Of a stretch of DNA of 64,000 nt, positions 29,874 to 38,206 are shown in pieces; position 1 is the first letter of the stretch; each line of letters begins with the position of its first letter. The stretch spans positions 722,497 through 786,496 of the forward strand of contig NC_013515.1 in NCBI RefSeq assembly GCF_000024565.1. The letters are read 5' to 3'. The position numbers and the translations under genes were made by a program. This DNA comes from Streptobacillus moniliformis DSM 12112 (GTDB lineage: Bacteria > Fusobacteriota > Fusobacteriia > Fusobacteriales > Leptotrichiaceae). Under the pieces are notes generated by a model. That model did no database searches. It was not told the origin of the DNA and saw nothing but the letters and a program-made list of their open reading frames with translations.

Positions 29874-31691
29874 TTATTCTTCATTTGAGTTATTAATTTT
29901 TTCAAAACATTCATTACAAATTACTAGCGTTTTTCTATTAATGCTTTTCATAAAAACATGCCAAGCATATTCATCAGTTAAGTCTTTAAGCTTTTTTACT
30001 TGATACACTTTTAGATTATTAGTTTCTTTCCCGCACCATTCACACTTATTATTTTTTAATCTTAAACCTAGCGTTGGTTTCTTAAGATAGAATTTTTGCT
30101 TATGAATCACATCAGCATTATCATCTTGGGGAATTTCTTTTCTAGCCAAGCTGTCTTTCCAAAGAAAACGAATTTTGTTGTTACCATTTTTATCTGTGTA
30201 ACTTATACCAAAATCTTTGCCAATGTGGTACCTAGTAATGATATCCGTTACTTTCGTTCTATATTTGCAAGCTAATGTTTTATACAGACTGTATTCCATA
30301 ATATATCTAAATTTATGGAGCTTTGAAGAATTATTTGCGAGTCTGTAGTAGTTACAGAATCCTCTAATTTCTCCGTTATATTGTTCTAATATACTTAAGT
30401 CTGTTCTTGAAGTTAGATTGCTTCTTTCTTTAGGAAACCATACTTCTTTTCCGTTTAGATTTTTAATTTTTAATGCTCCAAGTTCTGTTAGTTTATTTTG
30501 TATTGTTGAAGTTGATAATTCAAGTCTTACATGACCACCAAAATTTCTTGCTTTTATACCTACTTTTGTCCTCTTTGTATGATTACTTCTAGGTGTTACT
30601 CTAATATCAAAACCTAAGAATTTTGCTCTATTTGTTGATTTTGTTACTAGCGTTTTTTCATCAGATAATTCAAGGTTTAATTCTGATTTAATAAATTGAC
30701 TAATGTCTTGTTTTACCTTTTCAGCATCTGCCTTAGAACCGATAATGCCGATAATGAAATCATCAGCATATCTAACATATTGTATTCTCTTGAAGTTTTT
30801 ATCCATAGGATTTAAGCAAGGTATATTTGAATACCTTTTGTTAATTTCTTCAATTTCTGATTTAATATTATCTATTTCAATCTTATTGGTTGTCTTTCTT
30901 AACTTGTTTTCAAGCCTTTTTCTTCTATCATAAAGAGCTTTATATTCCTTGTTTTGCTTTCTTTTTGTACCTTTATCAAAGCTTTCCTTGTAACTTTGCA
31001 TATACTTGTCAAACTTATCTAAGTAAATATTTGAAAGTATGGGACTTATTATTGACCCTTGTGGCATTCCACTGTAAGTGTTGAGATATTCGTTTTGTTC
31101 CATGTATCCGGCTCTAAGAAACTTTCTTATTAATCTTAGAAATCTTTTATCGTCAATACGCTTGGATAGAATGTCTATCATAATGTTATGGTTTATATTG
31201 TCAAAGAAATCTTTAATGTCTCCTTCAACGAACCATTTACATCTTACAAATCTATTTTGAATTTGTCTTAAAGCGGTATGACAACTTCTATTATCTTTAA
31301 AGCCATGAGATATGTCCTCAAAGCTTTCATCATAGATAGAATTTAATAACATTCTACATACTTCCTGCACTAATTTATCATCAATACTTGGTATGCCTAA
31401 TGGTCTTAATTTTCCATTTTTCTTTGGAATATACACTCTTTTTGTTGGTGTGGGCGAGTAACTTTCATCTTTTAGTGAATCAATGATTTTGTTAATTCTT
31501 TCTAGACTCATTGCACTTATTGTTTGATTATCTACACCTTTAGTCATATTCCCTGTGTTAGCATAAATATTTTGGTATGCTTGTAAAAACAGGTCTATAT
31601 TGTAAAGGTTACGATACAATTTTTCGTAAGTGTAGTTTTCTTCTTTTGAATGTTTTCTCAAACTAATCAATACATTGTTGGGATTTCTCAT
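29874..31691 (-). CDS. ltrA: Intron 2 reverse transcriptase/maturase with HNH domain
   Basis: This 605-residue intron-encoded protein is read from ATG 31691 (MRNPNNVLISLRKHS). A longer frame from 31751 lacks a good binding site. The RT domain has the palm motif QYVRYADDFIIG. An RT insertion rich in Lys lies between motifs 4 and 5. The maturase X domain follows. The C-terminal HNH nuclease has CEWCGKE and a later CNECFEKI pair. All motifs are present with no frameshift, unlike the protein of intron 1. It should support splicing of intron 2 and possibly retrohoming. Confidence 0.88.
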   Translation of the reverse strand: MRNPNNVLISLRKHSKEENYTYEKLYRNLYNIDLFLQAYQNIYANTGNMTKGVDNQTISAMSLERINKIIDSLKDESYSPTPTKRVYIPKKNGKLRPLGIPSIDDKLVQEVCRMLLNSIYDESFEDISHGFKDNRSCHTALRQIQNRFVRCKWFVEGDIKDFFDNINHNIMIDILSKRIDDKRFLRLIRKFLRAGYMEQNEYLNTYSGMPQGSIISPILSNIYLDKFDKYMQSYKESFDKGTKRKQNKEYKALYDRRKRLENKLRKTTNKIEIDNIKSEIEEINKRYSNIPCLNPMDKNFKRIQYVRYADDFIIGIIGSKADAEKVKQDISQFIKSELNLELSDEKTLVTKSTNRAKFLGFDIRVTPRSNHTKRTKVGIKARNFGGHVRLELSTSTIQNKLTELGALKIKNLNGKEVWFPKERSNLTSRTDLSILEQYNGEIRGFCNYYRLANNSSKLHKFRYIMEYSLYKTLACKYRTKVTDIITRYHIGKDFGISYTDKNGNNKIRFLWKDSLARKEIPQDDNADVIHKQKFYLKKPTLGLRLKNNKCEWCGKETNNLKVYQVKKLKDLTDEYAWHVFMKSINRKTLVICNECFEKINNSNEE

Positions 31692-32248
31692 AGTGCCTCT
31701 CGCACCTTCCTTTCCTCTGAATTGAATGAATAAACTGCCTTCCTTCACCATGTGAGAGTCATTATCTCTCTCGGATTACTACGAAGGCTCCGTTACCATA
31801 TCAGATATTCAGGTTCTTAAAAACCATAGCATTTTCTCGCTTTCTGACTTAGGTAATCTCCATTTAGTATTGAAGTAAAAAGCAATGTTGATTGTCGGAT
31901 ATGCTTTTCGTCCTTTCATGCTTATACAAGCGGATTGAGTGCAAAGTTTTGCCTAATGCATTCATTTTCACTACATAGGTACACTCAACATAACGTATAT
32001 AGATATCTTTCGTTATGACCACCACAAATGCTCCTCGGACTGGCATTCAATCAGTTTAGACTTTATCCTCGTATCAACTTTAGGTCTCGCCATTCAGTCG
32101 TGGAATGATATCTATCCAACTTATGACATTAATAACGTGCTATTGTCCTCTTTGGATTTCTCCTCTAAGTTAGTTATTGACCTTAGATATTAAACTACTA
32201 TTCTACCATTTTGCTAAAATGGATTTACTTCGTACCTTATGGACGCAC

Positions 32249-32585
32249 AGATGATATGGTTGTGTATATGCCCTTTGTCTATGTGAGTAGAGAGGATAAA
32301 TTCATACTCATCTTTAAGTATTTTTTTGCAAAGTTCCAATCCTATTTTGTGAGCCATTTCAGGCGTGGCTTCGCCCGGCAAGAACGACTGAATAAGATGT
32401 CTTGCAAGTACAGAACCTCTTATATTATTTTCTTCTCTTCGCCTTAAAAATTGTGTATAAGCGGAAGCCGTATGGCATTTATTGGTGCTGATTAGGATTT
32501 TTTCATCCGTCTTTTCGGCATTGGTTATATAGTCAATTGCCAAGTTAAGCGTAGATTTTATAGGGTGAATTTTCGTTATTGCCAT
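32249..32585 (-). CDS. mobA: Relaxase (MOB-P type), 5' exon before group II intron 2
   Basis: The minus-strand start is ATG 32585, overlapping the mobC stop by one base (TAATG). The exon encodes MAITKIHPIKSTLNLAIDYI, the usual relaxase opening, and runs to the metal-binding motif DKGHIHNHII, where the intron begins at 32248. Reading on into the intron gives only a false tail to 32214. The catalytic Tyr is presumably in the N-terminal region of this exon. Joined with 28779-29773 it gives a normal full-length enzyme. Confidence 0.8.
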
Positions 32586-32944
32586 TACTTATCATCTCCA
32601 GTTTCGGCGGTTCTTCCAAGTAGTAGGGAGTGAATTTGCCATATCTCTTTTGAAATGTGGTCTATCTGGTTTTTCATATCATTGATGTCACCAATATAGA
32701 TAATTCCTGTAGAATTCACTCGTTTTGCAATCTGATTGATATTGTTTGTAGCGTTATAAAGAAGTCCTTGTAAATCTGCAAAGGGCTGTAAATCAACCTG
32801 ATAAATCTCTTTTTCAAGAACACATTTCCTTAGAAAATGGCTCATTGTTTTACACTTAGCAAGCTTCATTTTCTTTTCAAAAATTTGTTTTTCTTCTTCG
32901 TTTAAGCATATCTTGAGCTGAATATTTCTTGTTCTGTTTGCCAT
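32585..32944 (-). CDS. mobC: Mobilisation accessory protein MobC
   Basis: The start is ATG 32944 (MANRTRNIQLKICLNEEE) after gaaaggag, giving 119 residues; the longer frame to 33106 runs into the oriT-like region. The N-terminus looks like a ribbon-helix-helix (IQLKICLNEEEKQIFEKKM). The C-terminus has the MobC text LLYNATNNINQIAKRVNSTG. The protein opens DNA at oriT and assists the relaxase encoded immediately downstream. It is intact. Confidence 0.85.
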   Translation of the reverse strand: MANRTRNIQLKICLNEEEKQIFEKKMKLAKCKTMSHFLRKCVLEKEIYQVDLQPFADLQGLLYNATNNINQIAKRVNSTGIIYIGDINDMKNQIDHISKEIWQIHSLLLGRTAETGDDK

Positions 32945-33110
32945 AATTTTGTCTCCTTTCGGTGTATTTCGGGGTCTTAGGGTTCTCCCTAACAAGTTAA
33001 AAATTGATAAAAAAGAAGCAGCACCATATAGGTCTGCTTCATCGATTTTTCCGTAAGTGTGTACACACTTACTGTGCTTGCTACATAAGAATAATTTAGA
33101 TAGCAAGCGT
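32945..33110. other. oriT: Candidate origin of transfer (oriT) upstream of mobC
   Basis: This gene-free stretch holds nested inverted repeats. TTAGGG/CCCTAA lies around TTCT (32977-32992). gaagcag/ctgcttc spans 33015-33040. A perfect 20-bp palindrome lies at 33053-33072. cttgcta/tagcaag spans 33077-33107. A stretch upstream of mobC full of inverted repeats is where MOB-P elements place oriT. On the minus strand a conserved-looking block CCCTAAGACCCCGAAATAC covers about 32968-32989 and may contain the nick site. The nick position is not determinable from sequence. Confidence 0.55.
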
Positions 33111-33264
33111 TAAGCAAGTTTTGAATTTATTATTAAATTATACCATAAGGACGCCATAATTTCCACATGTAACTTGACAAATATTGAATTATAATTCTTA
33201 ATTGTCAATACATATGTTACATAATAAGAAATAAATTTAATATAAGTTAGAGTTATTTAATTGT

Positions 33265-33345
33265 CTAAGTGTTTAATTAAGTGTTTAGTTTAGTTAAGTG
33301 TTGTTTAATGTTTAGTGTTTAATTGATTGTTAGAGTGTGTGAAGT
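33265..33345. repeat. Degenerate short repeats (GTGTTTA-type) at the ICE/chromosome junction
   Basis: The motif taagtgttta and variants (gtgtttaatt, gtgttgtttaatg, gtgtttaattg) recur about five to six times in 80 bases. No gene is seen from 33108 to 33363. The tract may be a worn insertion end or a protein-binding array; its role is unknown. Confidence 0.45.
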
Positions 33346-33363
33346 GAGATTGGGGTTGCCCTT

Positions 33364-34005
33364 TTAAGCCTCTTTCTTAACCTTAGTGAAGTATTCCCTC
33401 ACAACCTCATTTGGACTCTTAAAATTAAGCACTGTCTTTGCCGTATTATTATACAGCCTTTCATGCCTTTTAACATTTTCTATTAATTCTTCCTCGCTCC
33501 TAAATTCTTTCCTACTATACAATATCTTTCCATCTTCCTTATCCGTTACATCTTTATCATTTACAAACTCATATCCATTATCTACCTGTATAGTCTCTAT
33601 CTTAAAGCCTATAGCCCTTTCTAACTCCTTAATGTACTTTGATGTCTCATATGTACTCTTTCCCTTTACAACCTTTAATACCCTCTTCCTACTATACTCA
33701 TCTATAGCAGTTATCTTATAATATCTAATCCCCTTTGATCCTACACATACTACCAAAGCTTCTATTATACCCCTTATTCTTACAACTAACATATACTTGG
33801 GCTAATCCATAACTTCCATGTTTTTTTAACATATTCTTTATTAGTATTAATTCTTCTTCTGTATGGGCATTTGGGCTTGTATGGGGCTTTCTTGAACCTA
33901 TTGTCTATTTGTATGATAACGCCTTGCTGCTTTAGTTACTCCATTTTTTATTGCATATTCACATAATCTATGGCGAAATTTCATTTCTTCTGTTATAATA
34001 CTCAT
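33364..34005 (-). pseudogene. Broken rve-type (IS481/IS3-like) transposase
   Basis: The minus-strand start ATG 34005 gives MSIITEEMKFRHRLCEYAIKN, a helix-turn-helix start, then a stop after RRYHTNRQ. Another frame carries NAHTEEELILIKNMLKKHGSYGLAQVYV. A third holds the integrase core (YYKITAIDEYSRKRVL, then IQVDNGYEFVND) to the stop at 33364. At least two frame changes or small deletions are needed, so the gene is dead. The DDE core (Asp in AIDEYS, Asp in VDNGYE) is partly present and the piece with the final Glu is altered. It lies next to the ICE edge. Confidence 0.75.
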
Positions 34006-34080
34006 GAGAGATACTCCTTTGATTGTTTTAGTTTTTGTCAAACTCTATTATATCAAATGTATCTCTCTTTTTTTATTTTT
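34006..34080. repeat. Long inverted repeat at the transposase start, with T-run
   Basis: gagagatac (34006-34014) pairs with gtatctctc (34059-34067), with inner tttgat/atcaaa also pairing. A run of T follows on the plus strand. This is either the insertion-sequence end or a terminator shielding the transposase from outside reading. Beyond it, 34081-34288 is plain AT-rich sequence with nothing recognisable. Confidence 0.5.
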
Positions 34081-34288
34081 TTGTTACATATGTTTTATCA
34101 CATTACAAAATTAATATTTATTTTTGATACAATTATATTATTATTTAATTATAAGTAATTTCAATATTTAATAAATGTTTTATAAATTTAAATATTACGA
34201 TATATTTTAGAATAGAAACATCAAAAATTAGATATAAATTATAAAAATGATTTAATTAAAAATATTAGGTTATATAGGAGATAGATGT

Positions 34289-34813
34289 ATGAAAAATAAA
34301 TTTGAAGAATCTAACATCATTTTTAAAAATGTTTAACAGTTAGAAAAAATTGAAAAGAGTGAAAGACATTTGTATACACCAGAAGTAATTTGGAAAAGTC
34401 CAATTACAATGTCTTTACTTACATGGATAGGAGTTTCTATTTTTTTGATAGATATTTACCTTTTTTATAGAATACTAAAAGATGATTTTAAATCTAACAG
34501 ACTTTATTTAGTGATTTTTATTCTTTTATTCTTATTTTTCATACTTATATTATTCTTAAGAAATATTACCAAAAAAGAAATGAGATTACCTTTATTTTTT
34601 AATTATTCTATAAATGGATTTGGAAGAAAAATTATATTAGAAAAAATTCATATTAATAATTGTCTAAAATGTGGTGGAAAAATTAAATATCACATTAAAC
34701 CAGTAGAGTGGGTTTATTATTATATAAACGGTGAGATGAAAAGAAAAATCACTAAAAATTCACCAGTATTAGAGTGTAAGAAAAATCAAGAACATTGTTA
34801 TGAAGTTGTATAA
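34289..34813 (+). pseudogene. Unknown two-helix membrane protein with an early in-frame stop
   Basis: From ATG 34289, with ggag 10 bases upstream, the frame reads MKNKFEESNIIFKNV and then TAA at 34334. It continues without a break as QLEKIEKSERHLYTPEV and on to 34813. The full protein would be about 174 residues. Two membrane helices (MSLLTWIGVSIFLIDIYLFY and YLVIFILLFLFFILILF) are followed by a Cys-rich C-terminus (CLKCGGK and CKKNQEHC). A TTG at 34370 could restart translation, but no good binding site precedes it. I do not recognise the family. A single-base stop is the simplest explanation. Confidence 0.6.
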
Positions 34814-34821
34814 TAAAAATA

Positions 34822-34852
34822 GGAGAATTTTTATAATTCTCCATTTTATTTA
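34822..34852. terminator. Bidirectional terminator between convergent genes
   Basis: ggagaatt (34822-34829) pairs with aattctcc (34835-34842), flanked by A-rich and T-rich sequence. It serves the membrane-protein gene and the LacI-family gene on the other strand. Confidence 0.7.
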
Positions 34853-35826
34853 TTTGCTACAATTAGTTTAGGTTTTAGAATTTCTCTTTTTTTAACTTTT
34901 TGGTTATTAATAATATCTAAAATTGATTTGCAACATTTTGTAGATAATATTTCAGTATTTTGTTCTATAGATGTTAGATGAAACATTTCTGAAAGTTGTA
35001 AATTATCATAACCACATATCAAAAACTTATTTTCAGGTATATTGTGTTTTTTTAAGTAATAAAAAAATCCATATGCCATCATATCATTAAAGAAAAAAAT
35101 TCCCTCTGGTGAAGTTTTTATAATATCAGGTGCTAAATTTAGTCCTGATTCAAAAGTAAAATCACCTTTAAATATATATTGATTATTTATGTTACTTTCT
35201 TTTAATGCTTTTTTATAACCAATTAATCTATCTTTGGAACTTTGTGATGTAAATGTACCAGTTACACAAACTATATTTTTACAATTATTTTCTATTAAAT
35301 ATTTAGTCGCTAAATATCCACCCATTTTATTATCATAAGAAATTTGAGTTACATTTGAATTTTCAATAATTCTATCAATAATTATAATTGGAACAGGTAA
35401 ATTTTCTAAATATTTTTCATAATTATGATTGTTAATCATTTCATTAGAGGGACATAAAAGGATACCATCAACTTGATGATTTATATATGATTGAATTAAT
35501 AATTTCTCATGTTCTGTAGAATTATTACTATTTGCAATTAACAAAAGATATTCTTCTTTATAAAGAGTTTCTTCTATATATTTAGATAAAGAAGAGAAAA
35601 ATGGATTATTTATATCAGGTATTATTAACCCTATTGTAAAAGTTTTTTTTTGAGCCAAAGAACGAGCTATTATATTTGGTTGATAATTTAATTCACTAGC
35701 AATTTTTTTTATTTCTTCTTTTTTTTCTTTTGAAATACGTGTTTTTTTATCATTAAGTACAAGTGATGCTGTTGTTGCTGAAACAGAAGCTAATTCTGCT
35801 ATATCTTTTAATCTAATTTTTTTCAA
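34846..35826 (-). CDS. LacI-family repressor of the nucleoside/ribose operon
   Basis: This 326-residue regulator has a LacI helix-turn-helix (RLKDIAELASVSATTASLVLN) and hinge (LNYQPNIIARSLAQKK). A periplasmic-binding-like effector domain follows (TIGLIIPDINNPFF, VDGILLCPS, PVPIIIIDR, SYDNKMGGYLATKYL, FLICGYDN). It is divergent from the acetyltransferase-ribokinase-nucleosidase-transporter operon, and the spacer between them holds operator-like sequences. It probably senses ribose or a nucleoside-derived sugar, as RbsR does. The specific effector cannot be read from the sequence. Confidence 0.85.
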   Translation of the reverse strand: MKKIRLKDIAELASVSATTASLVLNDKKTRISKEKKEEIKKIASELNYQPNIIARSLAQKKTFTIGLIIPDINNPFFSSLSKYIEETLYKEEYLLLIANSNNSTEHEKLLIQSYINHQVDGILLCPSNEMINNHNYEKYLENLPVPIIIIDRIIENSNVTQISYDNKMGGYLATKYLIENNCKNIVCVTGTFTSQSSKDRLIGYKKALKESNINNQYIFKGDFTFESGLNLAPDIIKTSPEGIFFFNDMMAYGFFYYLKKHNIPENKFLICGYDNLQLSEMFHLTSIEQNTEILSTKCCKSILDIINNQKVKKREILKPKLIVANK

Positions 35827-35885
35827 AACATAACCTCCTAAGTATGGTTAAATATTTTTTTAATTATATTATTTTTAATATTAAA

Positions 35886-35952
35886 AGTCAAACACTTGAC
35901 TTTAGTTAAAATCGAGGTATATTATATTTGATTGGAGGTAAAACGCTTTATC
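35886..35952 (+). promoter_or_regulatory. Promoter with two candidate operators for the nucleoside operon
   Basis: The -35 TTGACT (35896-35901) and -10 TATATT (35918-35923) lie ahead of ggaggt (35934-35939). The -35 is one arm of a perfect inverted repeat (agtcaa/ttgact, 35886-35901). A LacI-type site with the CG centre (taaaacgctttatc, 35939-35952) sits between the ribosome binding site and the start codon. Repressor bound there would block both transcription and, through the RNA, the start region. Confidence 0.6.
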
Positions 35953-36366
35953 ATGGACAATATAATTAAATTTAATGTATTAAATGTAGAAGATTATTTA
36001 AATTTACATGAAAAATGTGGATTTAAAGAATATGAAAAAGAAGATGTTACTATTGCTATTAAAAATCATTTATTTGATGCAGTATTATTTTTTGAAGAAA
36101 AAGTTGTAGGAATGATTAGAGTGGTAGGTGATAATAAAATTGTTTTTTTTATAAAAGATCTAATGATATTACCAGAATATAGGAATAAAGGATATGGTAA
36201 GTTATTGCTTAATTCTGCACTTGAATATATATCAAAAAATGCATGTAAAGGTGCATATATTGGATTAATGTCGACAGTTGATTATGAAACATTTTATGAA
36301 AAATTCGGATTTATTAGACGTCCTAATGAAAATTTTGGTAGTGGGATGGTGAAATTTAATGAATAG
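35953..36366 (+). CDS. GNAT-family acetyltransferase
   Basis: ATG 35953 is chosen; ggaggt lies 13 bases upstream, a little far. A TTG at 35932 would place the start on top of that site. The protein has about 137 residues. The GNAT core is visible: VVGMIRVVGD strand, DLMILPEYRNKGYGKLLLNSALEYI with the acetyl-CoA loop RNKGYG, and a final FYEKFGFIRRP. It is first in the nucleoside operon and overlaps ribokinase by 8 bases. The substrate is unknown; its place in the operon suggests a small molecule or protein of sugar metabolism, but this is speculative. Confidence 0.8.
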   Translation: MDNIIKFNVLNVEDYLNLHEKCGFKEYEKEDVTIAIKNHLFDAVLFFEEKVVGMIRVVGDNKIVFFIKDLMILPEYRNKGYGKLLLNSALEYISKNACKGAYIGLMSTVDYETFYEKFGFIRRPNENFGSGMVKFNE

Positions 36367-37282
36367 TAAGCTTTATGTATTAGGAAGTATAAATGTAGAC
36401 TTATCTATTGAATGTGATAGGTTTCCTAAAATAGGAGAAACTATTAAAGGTAAAGGTTTTGAAAAAAATCTAGGTGGGAAAGGAAGTAATCAAGCTATAG
36501 CTTCATCTATTTTAGGTTTAGATACTTATTTAATTGGTGCTGTTGGTAGTAGAGATAATAATGATTGGATTTATGATGAGTTATGTAATTATGGTGTCAA
36601 TACATCTTTAGTTAGTAAAATAGAAGATGAGGAAACTGGATTAGCATTTATTATAAGGGCTAAGGGAGATAATTCAATTATTTTACATTCTGGTGCAAAT
36701 TTAAAAATAAAGAAAGAAAATCTAATAAATGGATTAGATAAAGCAAAAAAAGGTGATTATTTTCTTGCACAATTTGAAGTAGATCAAGATTTAGTTTATT
36801 TTGGAATAGAAACTGCTTCAAAAAAAGGTATGACAGTAATAATTAATCCATCACCTGCTATGAAGATAGATAATAAAATGTATTCTTTAATTGATTATTT
36901 AATAGTTAATCAAACAGAAGCAGAAATTTTATCTAATATTTATCCTGAAACTTTAGAAGATTGTAAAAGAATTTTTGAAATTTTAAATAAATATGAATTA
37001 AAAAATTTAGTTGTTACACTTGGAAATAAAGGAAGTGTTTTAATTGATGAAAATAATAGTGTTTTTTCAAAAGGTATTAAAATTAAACCAATAGATAGTA
37101 CAGGGGCAGGAGATGCCTTTACAGGAATGTTTATTAGAAGTTTATCTATGGATATATCTATTAAAGAAAAATTATATTATTCAAACATTTCAGGAGCATT
37201 AACTTGTTTACAAAAAGGTGCTAGAATTGGAGTTAAAAATTTAAATGAGATTATAAATTTTAAGGAGGATATAAATGAATAA
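36359..37282 (+). CDS. rbsK: Ribokinase (PfkB family)
   Basis: This 307-residue sugar kinase has the N-terminal signature NLGGKGSNQAIASSILG (about 38-54). The ATP/anion-hole and catalytic signature is DSTGAGDAFTGMF (about 247-259), with the base Asp in AGDAF. Length is normal. It phosphorylates ribose to ribose 5-phosphate, which fits the nucleoside hydrolase encoded next, since that enzyme releases ribose. The start overlaps the acetyltransferase by 8 bases, and the stop overlaps the hydrolase by 8 bases. Confidence 0.88.
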   Translation: MNSKLYVLGSINVDLSIECDRFPKIGETIKGKGFEKNLGGKGSNQAIASSILGLDTYLIGAVGSRDNNDWIYDELCNYGVNTSLVSKIEDEETGLAFIIRAKGDNSIILHSGANLKIKKENLINGLDKAKKGDYFLAQFEVDQDLVYFGIETASKKGMTVIINPSPAMKIDNKMYSLIDYLIVNQTEAEILSNIYPETLEDCKRIFEILNKYELKNLVVTLGNKGSVLIDENNSVFSKGIKIKPIDSTGAGDAFTGMFIRSLSMDISIKEKLYYSNISGALTCLQKGARIGVKNLNEIINFKEDINE

Positions 37283-38195
37283 AAGACCTATAATTATTGA
37301 CACAGATCCTGGAATAGATGATGCTGTTGCTATAGCTTTAGCATTACATTCAGATAAATTAGATGTTAAATTAATAACTACGGTTGCTGGTAATGTAAAT
37401 ATTGAAAAAGTTACTAAAAATACATTACAATTATTAGATTTCTACAAGAAATCGGTTCCTGTTGCAAAAGGAGCAGAAAAACCATTGTTTAGAAAACCTA
37501 TTGATGCTTCTGGAGTTCATGGAGATAGTGGTATGGGAGCTTATACTTTCCCTGAAAGTAATGGTAAAAATTTACTAAAAATTAATGCTGTAGAGGCTAT
37601 GAGAGAAGTTTTAATGAACTCTAATGAAAAGATAACATTAGTACCTATAGGACCTTTAACAAATATAGCGATATTACTTCTTACATACCCACAAGTTAAA
37701 GATAGAATTAAGGAAATTGTTCTTATGGGTGGAGCTATAGGTCGTGGTAATTCAGGAGTTTATTCTGAATTTAATATAGATGTAGATCCAGAAGCAGCTA
37801 AAATTGTTTTTAATTCAGATATTCCTATTACTATGGCTACATTAGATGTTGGATTAAAAGCATTAATATATCCTGAAGATTCAGCAAAAATAAAAGAAAT
37901 GCATAAAATAGGAGATATGTTTTACACTTTATTTAAAACTTACAGAGGAGGAAGTTTTAATACTGGATTAAAAATGTATGATAGTTGTGCAATAGCATAT
38001 TTATTAAAACCTGATATGTTTGTAACTGAAAAAGTATTTGTAGGGATAGAAACGAAAGGTGAATTTACATCTGGTGCAACTGTTATTGACCTAAAAAATA
38101 AATTAGGTAGAGAAGCTAATGCGACTGTTACAGTTGATATTGATGCAGATATGTTTAAAAAATGGTTTATGAATGAAATTTATAATTGTAGATAA
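37275..38195 (+). CDS. Ribonucleoside hydrolase (IUNH family)
   Basis: This 306-residue enzyme has the calcium-site signature IIDTDPGIDDAVAI (residues 6-19). Also present are the GVHGDSGMG loop, LVPIGPLTNIAI, VLMGGAIGRGNSG with EFNIDVDPEAA, and a late KMYDSCAIAYLL with the final Asp. All are standard for inosine-uridine-type nucleoside hydrolases (Rih group). It splits imported nucleosides into base and ribose, feeding the ribokinase upstream. ATG 37275 follows aaggagg. Whether it prefers purine or pyrimidine nucleosides is not decided here. Confidence 0.88.
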   Translation: MNKRPIIIDTDPGIDDAVAIALALHSDKLDVKLITTVAGNVNIEKVTKNTLQLLDFYKKSVPVAKGAEKPLFRKPIDASGVHGDSGMGAYTFPESNGKNLLKINAVEAMREVLMNSNEKITLVPIGPLTNIAILLLTYPQVKDRIKEIVLMGGAIGRGNSGVYSEFNIDVDPEAAKIVFNSDIPITMATLDVGLKALIYPEDSAKIKEMHKIGDMFYTLFKTYRGGSFNTGLKMYDSCAIAYLLKPDMFVTEKVFVGIETKGEFTSGATVIDLKNKLGREANATVTVDIDADMFKKWFMNEIYNCR

Positions 38196-38206
38196 GGAGT
38201 TTTATT

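Larger units (their letters stand above)
29774..32248 (-). mobile_element. Group II intron 2, inserted in the relaxase HIH motif
   Basis: On the minus strand the intron starts GTGCG at 32248 and ends ...CTAC at 29774, a length of 2,475 bases. Its removal joins HIHNHII to FNNVNMVTG exactly in frame, confirming the boundaries. Domain V lies at 29835-29868. The encoded reverse transcriptase/maturase is intact. The site, just behind the catalytic histidines, recalls the published Ll.LtrB intron, which also lives in a conjugative relaxase gene. It differs clearly from intron 1 in sequence, so the two came separately. Confidence 0.9.
1..33110. mobile_element. Right part of a decaying Tn1549/CTn-type integrative conjugative element
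   Basis: The stretch carries typical Firmicutes ICE backbone genes in a familiar order: CHAP hydrolase, DUF4315-like, DUF4366-like, topoisomerase III, giant methylase/SNF2 helicase, SSB, then relaxase and MobC on the opposite strand with an oriT-like region. Base composition is less AT-rich than the chromosome that follows. Cargo between SSB and the relaxase is a defence block. The left end lies before position 1, and the right end is placed only approximately, where the oriT-like region gives way to AT-rich sequence. No integrase or recombinase of the element is visible here. Several backbone genes are broken, so autonomous transfer is doubtful. Confidence 0.8.

Noticed and set aside
31864..32046. 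60-codon minus-strand ORF in group II intron 2
   Set aside because: It lies in the intron's 5' RNA domains and is not protein-like.
33265..33345. Possible CRISPR array
   Set aside because: Units are very short and irregular, with no constant repeat length or spacers, and no cas genes are seen anywhere in the window.
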